Source of the DNA: an uncultured Lachnospiraceae bacterium
GTDB taxonomy: Bacteria; Bacillota; Clostridia; Lachnospirales; Lachnospiraceae
Direction of reading: 5' to 3'
DNA length: 64,000 nt
NCBI GenBank assembly: GCA_910587935.1
Contig: CAJUNP010000001.1
Location: 1-64,000 of the forward strand
Of the stretch, positions 43,176 through 51,622 are shown one piece after another (within the stretch, counting starts at the first letter, position 1; each line of letters starts with the position of its first letter). The position numbers and the translations under genes were made by a program. The notes beneath the pieces are model-generated. The model ran no database searches, was not told where the DNA came from, and saw nothing but the letters and a program-made list of their open reading frames with translations.

Positions 43176-44967
43176 AAAATATGAGAACGCAGTCATTGCG
43201 CTGGCCGTGATCGGATGTATGGCTTTGTTTGTGGGCTTGCGGTTTGACTATTATTATCAGGCAAACGACGACGTTTATATTAAAAATATTCTTTCGGGAG
43301 TCTATACGGGGACTCCCGAAAGTCACAATATCCAGATGCATTATCCTTTAAGTCTTTTGTTAAGTCTCGTTTACCGTCTGGCGCCGGCCCTTCCCATATA
43401 CGGTCTGTTTATGTGCCTGTGCCATTACGGAAGCTGTTTTTTGATTATTTCACGGAGCCTGAAAGGGATAAAGGGCCGTTCGGCCAGGGTTCTGACAGCT
43501 TTGGCAGAGGGCGTGTTTGCAACGGGCCTTCTCTTGGCGGAACTTGTTTTTATGCAGTATACGGTTACGGCGGCCATGCTTGCCGGCGCGGCGGTGTTCC
43601 GGTTTTATACTGCGGATGCCGACGTCAGGCCGGGGGAATATATAAAAGCCAACATAGGGAACGTTTTACTTGTAATACTGGCTTATCTGGCGCGTTCGGA
43701 GATGCTTCTTCTGCTTCTGCCTCTGATCTGTGTGGCGGGATTTTTCCGCTGGATGAGTGAAAAGCCGGTTTTTACAAAAGCGAATACGGTTAAGTATCTG
43801 TCCGTATTCGGCCTGATTCTCGCAGGACTGGGGATCAGCCAGGGTATCCATATGCTGGCTTACGGAAGCGGCGGCTGGCCCGTTTTTAATGAATTCTTTG
43901 ACGAACGTACACAGTTGTATGATTATCAGTTTATTCCCTCTTACGAGGAGAATAAGGCGTTTTATGAAAGTCTTGGACTGAAAGAAAGCGAACAGGCGCT
44001 TCTGGTGAATTACAATTTTGGCATGGATGCCGCTATTGACAGCCGGGTATTAAAGGAAACCGCGGAATATGCCAGGGGATTGAAAGCATCGCAGATCTCC
44101 TTTGGGGAACGGTTTAAAACCGCGTTTTGGGATTATCGGTATAAGACTTTTCATGCGGATTACCCATGGAACGCGGCCGTGCTTGCCGTCTATGCCCTGC
44201 TGTTTCTGCTGGCGTGGAAAAACGGAGACAAAAGTTATTTCTGGAAAATCCCCTGCGTTCTTTTTGTGCGCAGCGGTTTATGGATGTATATTATGATGGG
44301 AAGCCGGTATCCGGACCGGATCACACATTCTTTGTATTTTATGGAACTGGCGCTTTTGGGCGCGCTGCTGTGGGAACAGTGCGGACGGGAAAAGAAGAAG
44401 TGGGGCCTGCTCTCTTTTGCGGCGTTAACGGCGCTGTTTTTAGGGATGGCAGGAATCGGTGCGCTTTCTTACGGCATGGAAAAAGTCGGGGAGGAAAGCG
44501 CACGCAGAGATTATGCCAATAAAGAGATCCTGGCTCTCGATGCATATTGTCGGAAAAATGTGGAAAACTTTTATCTGGTGGATGTATATTCCGCCGTTTC
44601 ATGTTCGGACTTTGTGATGAGCAGCGAAGCCGTTGAATATTCGGAGAAAGCCTTTGACCGTGTGGATAACAGCGTTTCTAATTACGATTTGATGGGTGGC
44701 TGGGTATGTAAAAGTCCTTTGTGGGATAAAAAGCTGCGCCGGTTTGGGCTGGCCGGGGATGAGGCAGAAAATGTTTCGCCTGTGGAACTGGGAATGATTG
44801 ACAACGAAAATGTCTATGTTATTATAAAAACAGATAAAAATACGGACTGGTTGACAGAGTATTACCGGGAGATACGGGGAAAAAAGGTGCGGGCGGAAAA
44901 AGAGGATTCTATTTCGGTGGATGGGAAAACTGTTTACAATGTATACAAAATAGAGGTATCAGAATGA
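43153..44967 (+). CDS. Large multi-pass membrane protein, paralogue of the 33797 protein
   Basis: A 604-residue membrane protein that overlaps wecE by 23 bases, with GGAG just before its ATG. The first-loop motif YQANDDVYIKNILSGVYTGT, the mid-protein MQYTVTAA, and SRYPDRITHSLYFMELALLG near the last helices align with the protein at 33797. Its C-terminal soluble tail begins FYLVDVYSA, as in the paralogue (LYLIDMNSA). Probably a GT-C transferase with a different acceptor or donor. The family is not named with certainty. Confidence 0.6.
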   Translation: MQIRKLCKKYENAVIALAVIGCMALFVGLRFDYYYQANDDVYIKNILSGVYTGTPESHNIQMHYPLSLLLSLVYRLAPALPIYGLFMCLCHYGSCFLIISRSLKGIKGRSARVLTALAEGVFATGLLLAELVFMQYTVTAAMLAGAAVFRFYTADADVRPGEYIKANIGNVLLVILAYLARSEMLLLLLPLICVAGFFRWMSEKPVFTKANTVKYLSVFGLILAGLGISQGIHMLAYGSGGWPVFNEFFDERTQLYDYQFIPSYEENKAFYESLGLKESEQALLVNYNFGMDAAIDSRVLKETAEYARGLKASQISFGERFKTAFWDYRYKTFHADYPWNAAVLAVYALLFLLAWKNGDKSYFWKIPCVLFVRSGLWMYIMMGSRYPDRITHSLYFMELALLGALLWEQCGREKKKWGLLSFAALTALFLGMAGIGALSYGMEKVGEESARRDYANKEILALDAYCRKNVENFYLVDVYSAVSCSDFVMSSEAVEYSEKAFDRVDNSVSNYDLMGGWVCKSPLWDKKLRRFGLAGDEAENVSPVELGMIDNENVYVIIKTDKNTDWLTEYYREIRGKKVRAEKEDSISVDGKTVYNVYKIEVSE

Positions 44968-45488
44968 ATCTGACAGGTAAAAAAGTCCGGCTTCGGCTTA
45001 TGACAAATGAAGATACGGATAGAATTGTTTTCTGGAGGAATCAGCCGCGGGTCTGGCAGAATTTTATATATCAGAAGCCTTTTACGAAAGAAGGGCATGA
45101 AGAATGGATACGCACCATGGTGGATACGGGAAAGGTCGTGCAGTTTATCATGGAAGAGCTTCCCGACGGGCGGCCTGTGGGGAGTGTGTACTTGCGGGAT
45201 ATTAACGCGGATTCCAGGAAAGCGGAATACGGTATTTTTATTGGAGAAGAGGATGCGCTCGGTAAGGGTTATGGTACCGAGGCGGCGCGGCTTGCTGTCG
45301 GCTATGGATTTGAAAAACTGTGTCTTCATAAGATTTTTCTCAGGGTTTTTGCGGATAACAGGGCGGCCGTCCGAAGCTATGAAAAAGCCGGTTTTGTACA
45401 GGAAGGCTACTTTAAGGATGAGGAGTTTATCCGGCAATGTTACCGGGATCTGATTTTTATGGCAGTCAGAAATCCAAAAGAGATCTGA
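44964..45488 (+). CDS. GNAT-family N-acetyltransferase (PseH- or WecD-like)
   Basis: A 174-residue RimJ/RimL-type GNAT enzyme. The acetyl-CoA binding loop is in EDALGKGYGTEAA (about residues 95-107), and RVFADNRAAVRSYEKAGF is the usual C-terminal motif. The N-terminal VFWRNQPRVWQNFIYQKPF resembles PseH, the N-acetyltransferase missing from the pseudaminic acid island. It could equally acetylate the 4-amino group made by WecE, encoded one gene upstream. It overlaps the preceding gene by four bases (ATGA). Confidence 0.75.
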   Translation: MNLTGKKVRLRLMTNEDTDRIVFWRNQPRVWQNFIYQKPFTKEGHEEWIRTMVDTGKVVQFIMEELPDGRPVGSVYLRDINADSRKAEYGIFIGEEDALGKGYGTEAARLAVGYGFEKLCLHKIFLRVFADNRAAVRSYEKAGFVQEGYFKDEEFIRQCYRDLIFMAVRNPKEI

Positions 45489-45528
45489 GTGCAGAGCAGA
45501 AAATACGTAACAGGATGAGGTTATATAG

Positions 45529-46482
45529 ATGAAGAAAAAAACAGTCAGTTTTGTGATTCCCTGCTATCGCTCGGAGAAAACCCTTGCCGGCGTAGTGGAG
45601 GAGATAAAATGCGCCATGAAAGCCATGGACCGGTATGCGTATGAAATCGTGCTGGTCAACGACTGTTCTCCGGACGGCACTTTTTCCGTAATCCGGGAAC
45701 TTTGCAGTAAAAATCCCGAGATTACAGGGATTGACCTGGCGAGAAATTTTGGCCAGCACGCGGCTTTAATGGCGGGCTTTAGACGTTGTAAAGGCGATCT
45801 GGTTGTCTGTCTTGACGATGATGGACAGACTCCGGCCGGCGAGGTAGGAAAGCTGTTTCATAAGCTGGAAGAAGGCCATGATGTGGTCTATGCGAAATAT
45901 GACCACAAGCAGCACTCGGCGTTTCGTAATTTCGGAAGCAAGGTTAATGAACGCATGACCAGAGTCATGCTTCAAAAACCGAAAGAACTGTATATCTCCA
46001 GTTATTTTGCAGCCAGGAGATTTATCATCGATGAGGTGATACGCTATGAGAATTCCTATCCCTATGTAATCGGCCTGGTGCTTCGGGCAACGAAAAATAT
46101 AGCGAATGTGGAGGTTTCCCACAGAGAGCGGGAAGCGGGGGTATCCGGTTATACCCTGAAGAAGCTGCTTGGCCTGTGGTTTAACGGATTTACCGCATTT
46201 TCCGTACAGCCTTTGCGCGTGGCTACTATCCTGGGGGGAATCTGCGCTGCTTTCGGATTTCTTTACGCTATCTATACGGTTATCAAGAAATTTGTGAATC
46301 CCAATGTTCCGCTTGGCTTTTCGTCCATGATGTCCGCCATTATGTTTATCGGCGGTATGTTAATGCTGATGCTGGGATTAATCGGAGAATACATCGGAAG
46401 AATTTATATTACGCTGAATAATTCGCCGCAATATGTCATTCGGCAGATTGTGGGGGAATCTGAAGCGGAGGAGAAGGAATGA
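45529..46482 (+). CDS. Polyprenyl-phosphate glycosyltransferase (ArnC-like GT2)
   Basis: A 317-residue GT2 with FVIPCYRSEKTLAGVVEEI, LVNDCSPDGT, LARNFGQHAALMAGFR, the metal site LDDDGQTP and two C-terminal membrane helices. The DDDGQTP variant and GYTLKKLLGLWFNGFTAFS are typical of ArnC and related undecaprenyl-phosphate amino-sugar transferases. With wecE and a GNAT nearby, the sugar moved may be an N-acetylated Fuc4N-type residue. The motifs are seen; the sugar identity is inferred. Confidence 0.85.
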   Translation: MKKKTVSFVIPCYRSEKTLAGVVEEIKCAMKAMDRYAYEIVLVNDCSPDGTFSVIRELCSKNPEITGIDLARNFGQHAALMAGFRRCKGDLVVCLDDDGQTPAGEVGKLFHKLEEGHDVVYAKYDHKQHSAFRNFGSKVNERMTRVMLQKPKELYISSYFAARRFIIDEVIRYENSYPYVIGLVLRATKNIANVEVSHREREAGVSGYTLKKLLGLWFNGFTAFSVQPLRVATILGGICAAFGFLYAIYTVIKKFVNPNVPLGFSSMMSAIMFIGGMLMLMLGLIGEYIGRIYITLNNSPQYVIRQIVGESEAEEKE

Positions 46483-47678
46483 ACAGGTTAAAACATCCGG
46501 AACCCGTTCGGGTGAGGGCGGTTCTTTGGATTTTATCAGGTGTGACGCTTCTTTACGGAGCCGCCTGTGTATATTTATATTATCATCAACAGGTTTCTTA
46601 TGTTGAAGGCGGGGCGCTTTTTGAGTCGGACCTTCCTTTCCATGTGAGTATGGCCGTTAAAGATCACTGGTATTACAGCCTGACGGCTCTTTTTTATCAG
46701 CTTTTTTATCTGACTCCATGGGGCAGCCTGCTGACCGCCGTATTTTTGGGGGTCGTATCCGTTGCGTCAGTGGTTCTCACAGGGATGCTTTTAGACCGGA
46801 TCACGGCAAAACAGTGTCCTGCGTCCGTCATATTCATAATGGCTTTGGCAGGCAGTTTCATGATGCCGTTTTTTATACGGGGAGCGCATTTTCAAAGATA
46901 TATCGGCTATCAGTCGGCTTCCATCTGGCATAATTCTACCTATATCTGTATGAAGCTTCTCAGCATAGGAACCTTTTCTATGTTCTTAAAACTCAAAGAG
47001 AAATACCGTGTCGGGTTAAACGCCGGGGAGTGGATTGGCTTCGCGCTGCTTCTGATTCTCTGCAACAGCGTAAAGCCCAGTTTTTTTATGATTTTTGCCC
47101 CGGCAATGTTCTTTTTCCTTGTTGCGGAACTATTCCGAAAAGTACCTTTCCGGCGTTTGTTTATTTTTGGTTCAGCGGTATTGCCGTCACTGGCGGTTAT
47201 CCTGGGACAGCAGCTGATCCTTTTCGGGGATGATACGGGAAACGGAATCATAATTAAACCGGGATATGCGCTTTTTATGAGAGGAACGCATCCTAAAATC
47301 ACGTTTCTGCTGTCTATTGCCTTACCTTTACTGGTGCTTTTGTTTACCCTGAAAGATCTTAAAACGGACGGAACGTATCGTTTTGCATGGCTCATGTGGC
47401 TGTTTGGGTTCCTGGAAATTTTTCTGTTTGCGGAAACAGGAGGACGGGCGAAAGATTCCAATTTTTTCTGGAGCTATTCCGCAGCCGTTTTTTTCGTAAA
47501 TTTGCTGGCAATGTGCAAACTATGGGAAAAGTACCGGTCTGAAGAAGCAAAAAGGGCGGGGAAAAAATGGATTCGTATTTTTTTGTTGTATGCAGGAACG
47601 GCTTGCATGTGCTATCAGACCTGGTGCGGAGTTTATTTTTTCTGCCGGCTTCTGACAGGGGAAAGCTACTGGATGTAA
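46479..47678 (+). CDS. Multi-pass membrane protein
   Basis: A 399-residue protein with about nine to ten hydrophobic segments. The first external loop has EGGALFESDLPFHVSMAVKD (about residues 45-64), with acidic residues in the GT-C position. It overlaps the ArnC-like gene by four bases, so the two are translationally coupled and probably work together, as in donor-synthase/GT-C pairs. No named family is recognised. Confidence 0.55.
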   Translation: MNRLKHPEPVRVRAVLWILSGVTLLYGAACVYLYYHQQVSYVEGGALFESDLPFHVSMAVKDHWYYSLTALFYQLFYLTPWGSLLTAVFLGVVSVASVVLTGMLLDRITAKQCPASVIFIMALAGSFMMPFFIRGAHFQRYIGYQSASIWHNSTYICMKLLSIGTFSMFLKLKEKYRVGLNAGEWIGFALLLILCNSVKPSFFMIFAPAMFFFLVAELFRKVPFRRLFIFGSAVLPSLAVILGQQLILFGDDTGNGIIIKPGYALFMRGTHPKITFLLSIALPLLVLLFTLKDLKTDGTYRFAWLMWLFGFLEIFLFAETGGRAKDSNFFWSYSAAVFFVNLLAMCKLWEKYRSEEAKRAGKKWIRIFLLYAGTACMCYQTWCGVYFFCRLLTGESYWM

Positions 47679-47702
47679 TGGTCCGGAGCGGAAAGCGGGA
47701 AA

Positions 47703-49007
47703 ATGGAGATGAAATGGAAAGAAAGCCTGTTGAAATTGAATAGAAACGTTTTATACGGCGTAACGCTGATCCAGATTGTAATGGGCGCGCTGTGGGTGTT
47801 TTTTCAGTTTCCGCATCTGCAGGAGTGGCAAAGTACCTTTGAGTATCTGGAAATCAGCGAAAACTTTGTATTGGACGAATATACAGGTTTTTTGTATCCT
47901 GCATTTCTGAGACTGTTTACAGAAGCCCAAAAATGGACCGGAGTACCCTTTTATATGCCCCTGTATCTTCTGCAGCTTGCAGCGGCAGTCGTTACGGCCG
48001 GGCTGTTTGGCAAAGGCGTATTAAAACTTCAAAAAGAACAGGCATGGTGGTTTGCAGGGTATTTTGTAAGCTTTCCCCTGCTTTTACAGTTCCATTTGTC
48101 CATCCGGCCGGAGTCGCTGACTCTTTCCGGTACAATGCTTCTTACATGGCTGTTTTCCAAAAGGAGCGTTATTGCGGCGCCCTTTGCCACCATGCTTCTT
48201 ATTTGGCTGATGCCGGAGAACGCGGTGATTTGTACGGTCATGTGGACGGTTTACCTGTTTTTGCAGATAAAGGCCGGGAAGGGATTTTGTCTGCGGCTTG
48301 CCGTGTTTGTCACGGCGCTTTTGACAGGACTCTTTATGAACGGACTGACGCAGACGCCGGGAAGCAGGGGAAGAATTCAGAAAACTTTTTGGGCCGCCGC
48401 TTTTCAGCGTGTGGTGACGGATTATTTTTCCCGCTCCTATGCAATGTGGGATGATGAAGTGCGGACGACCTTTACAATCGAAGAAGCTATGGAACAGGCA
48501 AAGCGTACGGATAATATGATGTATTCGGCAGGCCCCATGCTGGAGGCCGATTGGGGAAAACAGCGGGCCAATGAACTGTACCGGCAGATGGCGCTGGATT
48601 GTCTGCGTGTGCGGACCCGGGATGTGGTATACAGGATACGGGATGATCTTCTGGATTCTGCGCTCATGCCTTATTCTCTTTTATGGCAGGGCAGCGGCGG
48701 AAGAAAATCTCAGACCGGATGGAATTACGCAAAATTCAGGGAGAACAGTCCGGGATTATCACGATTCTATATAGAATACGCCGGTTTGGCGTCGGCGGTT
48801 TTGCTCGTTACAGGGATTGCCGCAGGATTTTTGGTAAAAAGCAGAAGACGGCGTTTTCTTATTTTTCTGCCGCCGGCCGTTACCCAGTGCCTGCTGCATG
48901 TGTTAAAAGACGGAAATGCCGTAGACTACGGAGGACTCTTGATGGTAACAGGTTTTTGGTGCATCATGGTTTTCTATAGTATCATAGCGGCGCGTAACGG
49001 GGAATAA
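47703..49007 (+). CDS. Multi-pass membrane protein
   Basis: A 434-residue protein with about eight hydrophobic segments. After the first helix it has EWQSTFEYLEISENFVLDEY (around residues 39-58), an acidic external loop, and helices again at the C-terminal end with a central external region rich in Arg and Asp. The sequence resembles no family I can name, though its first-loop arrangement is again GT-C-like. It precedes the amino-acid activation cassette by 29 bases. Confidence 0.55.
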   Translation: MEMKWKESLLKLNRNVLYGVTLIQIVMGALWVFFQFPHLQEWQSTFEYLEISENFVLDEYTGFLYPAFLRLFTEAQKWTGVPFYMPLYLLQLAAAVVTAGLFGKGVLKLQKEQAWWFAGYFVSFPLLLQFHLSIRPESLTLSGTMLLTWLFSKRSVIAAPFATMLLIWLMPENAVICTVMWTVYLFLQIKAGKGFCLRLAVFVTALLTGLFMNGLTQTPGSRGRIQKTFWAAAFQRVVTDYFSRSYAMWDDEVRTTFTIEEAMEQAKRTDNMMYSAGPMLEADWGKQRANELYRQMALDCLRVRTRDVVYRIRDDLLDSALMPYSLLWQGSGGRKSQTGWNYAKFRENSPGLSRFYIEYAGLASAVLLVTGIAAGFLVKSRRRRFLIFLPPAVTQCLLHVLKDGNAVDYGGLLMVTGFWCIMVFYSIIAARNGE

Positions 49008-49036
49008 AATAGAAATAAGGGGATATAAAGATTGAA

Positions 49037-50551
49037 ATGACAAAATCGGTTTTGGATTATTTAGAAGACGCGGCAGGATGCTTTCCCGAAAAAGAAGCAT
49101 ATGTGGATCAGAAGGAAAGCGTTACTTACCGGGAATTATTCAGGCAGGCAAAAGTGCGGGCAGGGGCTGTGCTGGGAAAGAAGAGCTGTAAGAGGGTTCC
49201 CATAGTGGTTTTCCTGGATAAAACCGTACAGGCAGTCATTACCTTTATGGGAGTGGCATGCAGCGGAAATATTTACGTACCTTTCGATGTGCACGCTCCT
49301 GTGGAGCGTTTGAATCTGATTATGGATGTACTGGAACCGGAGCTTGTTATAACGGACCGTGAATTTTACAGGAAAGCGGCGATGCTTCATATTAAGCCGG
49401 AACAGATCCTGTGTATAGAAGATATGGAAAGCGGAGAAACCAAAGAGGAGCTGCTGCAGGATATTGCGGCGCAGATCCTGGATACGGATCCCCTTTATAT
49501 CGTATGTACATCCGGGTCTACGGGTGTTCCCAAGGGTGTTGTAATCAGCCACAGGGCTGTTATGGATTTTGTGGAAGAGTCCAGTGAAACCATGAAGTTG
49601 TCCGAAAGAGAGGTTTTTGCCGGACAGGCTCCGTTTTATTTCGATGCGTCGGTTCCTGATTTATACTGTACTTTGCGCAACAAAGCGACCCTGCATATAC
49701 TTCCGCAGGAAATGTTTCGTTTTCCGGTGCAGGCGCTTGCGTATATCCGGGACCACGGGGTAAACGCCATATACTGGGTGCCGTCGGCGCTGATTCTTAC
49801 GGCGAATCTGAGAGCATTGGGAGAAGTGGATATTTCCTGCCTGAAAAAGGTTATGTTTTGCGGAGAAGTGATGCCGGTAAAACAGCTGAACCAGTGGAGG
49901 AAATATCTTCCGGATGCGGTATATGTGAATTATTACGGTCCCTCGGAGACTACTTATGCCAGTACATATTATATTGTGGACCGTGAATTTTCAGAGGAAG
50001 AGACTCTTCCTATCGGAAAGCCGGCAGTAAATACAGGGATTCTTATTTTAAATGAAAAAGACCGGCCGGTAGAGGGAGAAGAATTAGGGGAGCTTTGCAT
50101 TAAAGGTTCGGGACTGGCCAGCGGTTATTATAATAACCCCGAGAAAACAAAAGAGGCTTTTGTCCAGAACCCGTTAAATAAAGCATATCCCGAAATTATA
50201 TACAGAACCGGCGATTTGGTTCGATACAACCGCTTTGGTGAAATTGAATATGTCTGCCGGAAAGATTTCCAGATTAAGCATATGGGATACCGGATCGAAC
50301 TGGGCGAGATCGAGGCGGCGGCCATGAGTATGCCGGGTATACGCCGTTGCTGTTGCTTATACAAAGAAAAACGCCGTCAGATTGTCCTTATCTATGAGGC
50401 GGCGGCGCCTTCGGAAAAGGTAAAACAATATTTGCAGCAAAAACTGCCGGAATATATGACGCCCGCAGTATACATAAAAGAGGAATCCATACCCATGAAC
50501 GCCAACGGAAAAACGGACCGTGTGGCTTTGAAGAAAAAATATGCTGAATAA
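49037..50551 (+). CDS. Amino-acid adenylation enzyme (DltA/NRPS A-domain type)
   Basis: A 504-residue AMP-forming ligase with a complete set of adenylation motifs: CTSGSTGVPKGV (A3, about residues 155), FDASVPDLYC (A4, with the Asp that holds the amino group of alpha-amino acids), NYYGPSETTYAST (A5), YRTGDLVRYN (A7), DFQIKHMGYRIELGEIE (A8) and NANGKTDR with the A10 lysine. It is stand-alone and lacks a condensation domain. It should load an amino acid onto the carrier protein encoded 23 bases downstream. AAGGGG lies rather far (14 bases) from the ATG. The dltB and dltD genes that would make this a teichoic-acid D-alanylation operon are absent. Confidence 0.87.
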   Translation: MTKSVLDYLEDAAGCFPEKEAYVDQKESVTYRELFRQAKVRAGAVLGKKSCKRVPIVVFLDKTVQAVITFMGVACSGNIYVPFDVHAPVERLNLIMDVLEPELVITDREFYRKAAMLHIKPEQILCIEDMESGETKEELLQDIAAQILDTDPLYIVCTSGSTGVPKGVVISHRAVMDFVEESSETMKLSEREVFAGQAPFYFDASVPDLYCTLRNKATLHILPQEMFRFPVQALAYIRDHGVNAIYWVPSALILTANLRALGEVDISCLKKVMFCGEVMPVKQLNQWRKYLPDAVYVNYYGPSETTYASTYYIVDREFSEEETLPIGKPAVNTGILILNEKDRPVEGEELGELCIKGSGLASGYYNNPEKTKEAFVQNPLNKAYPEIIYRTGDLVRYNRFGEIEYVCRKDFQIKHMGYRIELGEIEAAAMSMPGIRRCCCLYKEKRRQIVLIYEAAAPSEKVKQYLQQKLPEYMTPAVYIKEESIPMNANGKTDRVALKKKYAE

Positions 50552-50574
50552 AATATCGTGAAAGGAAGCAGAAA

Positions 50575-50814
50575 ATGGTAGATGACAAAATAATTTACGG
50601 TATTCTTCACGAACTAAACGATAGTGCAGACTTTGAGAATATACAGGATTTTATGGAGAACGGAGTACTGGATTCCATCGATATTATGACGCTGGTAGAG
50701 CTTTTAGAGGATCACTTCGCCATAGAAATCGGAGGAAAAGACATTATTCCCGACAATTTCAGGAATGTGGATACCATCTGCAGATTAGTTGAGAAATATG
50801 GAGGCAGTCTGTAA
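50575..50814 (+). CDS. Acyl/peptidyl carrier protein
   Basis: A 79-residue carrier protein with Ser34 in GVLDSIDIMTLVELLEDHF, the phosphopantetheine attachment site. Four helices are expected, as in DltC/ACP, and acidic residues predominate. It lies between the adenylation gene and an AAC(3)-like gene, and its stop is one base before the latter's start. It would hold the activated amino acid as a thioester. Confidence 0.9.
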   Translation: MVDDKIIYGILHELNDSADFENIQDFMENGVLDSIDIMTLVELLEDHFAIEIGGKDIIPDNFRNVDTICRLVEKYGGSL

Positions 50815-50815
50815 T

Positions 50816-51622
50816 ATGGAAGGGTATATTCGGTGTTCGGAGCTGGTCGGACAATTGGATCAGATTCAGGAAGGGAATGTCGTATATGTGGTGTCCGATG
50901 TACTGGAACTGGCAAAACAGGCAAGGGAACACGGGGAACGTTTTGACCGGGATCTTTTTCTTGATTCTCTCCAGAAAAAAGTGGGAAAAACGGGCACTCT
51001 TCTGATTCCTACTTTTAACTGGGATTTCTGTAAGGGGATCGCCTTTGACTATAAACGTACGCCCTGTCGGACAGGCGCGTTAGGTACGGCGGCACTGAAC
51101 AGGGAGGACTTTGTGCGCACGAAGCATCCGATTTATTCTTTTGCGGTCTGGGGGAAGGACCGGTCCTGGCTGTTTGAACAGGATGAACCGAATTGCTTTG
51201 GAGAAAACAGTATTTTTGATTATATGTACAGGAAGGATGCCAGAGCGCTGGTAATCGGCCTGGATGCCATGGACGGACTGACTTTTATGCATCATGTAGA
51301 ACAGATGGTGGGAGTTCCTTTTCGCTACCATAAAATTTTTGCGGCCGATTATACCGACTGGAACGGCCGGACGGCAAGAAAAGAATATTCCATGTATGTG
51401 CGGGATCTTAATATGGATGCCAGAGAGCAGTCGAAGCCTTTCAGCCGGCTTTTGGAACAGCTGAATATTTCCCGCACAAGGGTATTGAACCAGGTGCCTT
51501 TCCGTACGGTCTTGCTGCGGCAGCTATATACGCTGGAGGCTATGGATATTCAGTTTAACGACAGCCGGAATCTGTATTGCTATAAGGGGCAGAAAAAGAA
51601 AGAACAGAGGTGTTGCGTATGA
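50816..51622 (+). CDS. AAC(3)-like N-acyltransferase
   Basis: A 268-residue protein from ATG 50816, preceded by GGAGGC at 50800-50805. It belongs to the aminoglycoside 3-N-acetyltransferase fold family: GTLLIPTFNWD, CRTGALGTAALNREDFVRTKHP and FMHHVEQMVGVPFRYHK, containing the conserved catalytic His and Glu. In polysaccharide loci such proteins are better read as amino-sugar N-acyltransferases than as resistance enzymes. Adjacency to a carrier protein suggests an aminoacyl-thioester donor, which is inference. There is no signal peptide. Confidence 0.82.
   Translation: MEGYIRCSELVGQLDQIQEGNVVYVVSDVLELAKQAREHGERFDRDLFLDSLQKKVGKTGTLLIPTFNWDFCKGIAFDYKRTPCRTGALGTAALNREDFVRTKHPIYSFAVWGKDRSWLFEQDEPNCFGENSIFDYMYRKDARALVIGLDAMDGLTFMHHVEQMVGVPFRYHKIFAADYTDWNGRTARKEYSMYVRDLNMDAREQSKPFSRLLEQLNISRTRVLNQVPFRTVLLRQLYTLEAMDIQFNDSRNLYCYKGQKKKEQRCCV

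Noticed and set aside
49037..50814. dlt operon for D-alanylation of teichoic acids
   Set aside because: The ligase and carrier are DltA- and DltC-like, but dltB and dltD are absent and the neighbours are an AAC(3)-like acyltransferase and a DUF4910 protein.
50816..51622. Aminoglycoside resistance gene
   Set aside because: The AAC(3) fold is clear, but the gene is sandwiched in an adenylation/carrier/DUF4910 cassette within a polysaccharide locus, so a sugar N-acyltransferase role is more likely.
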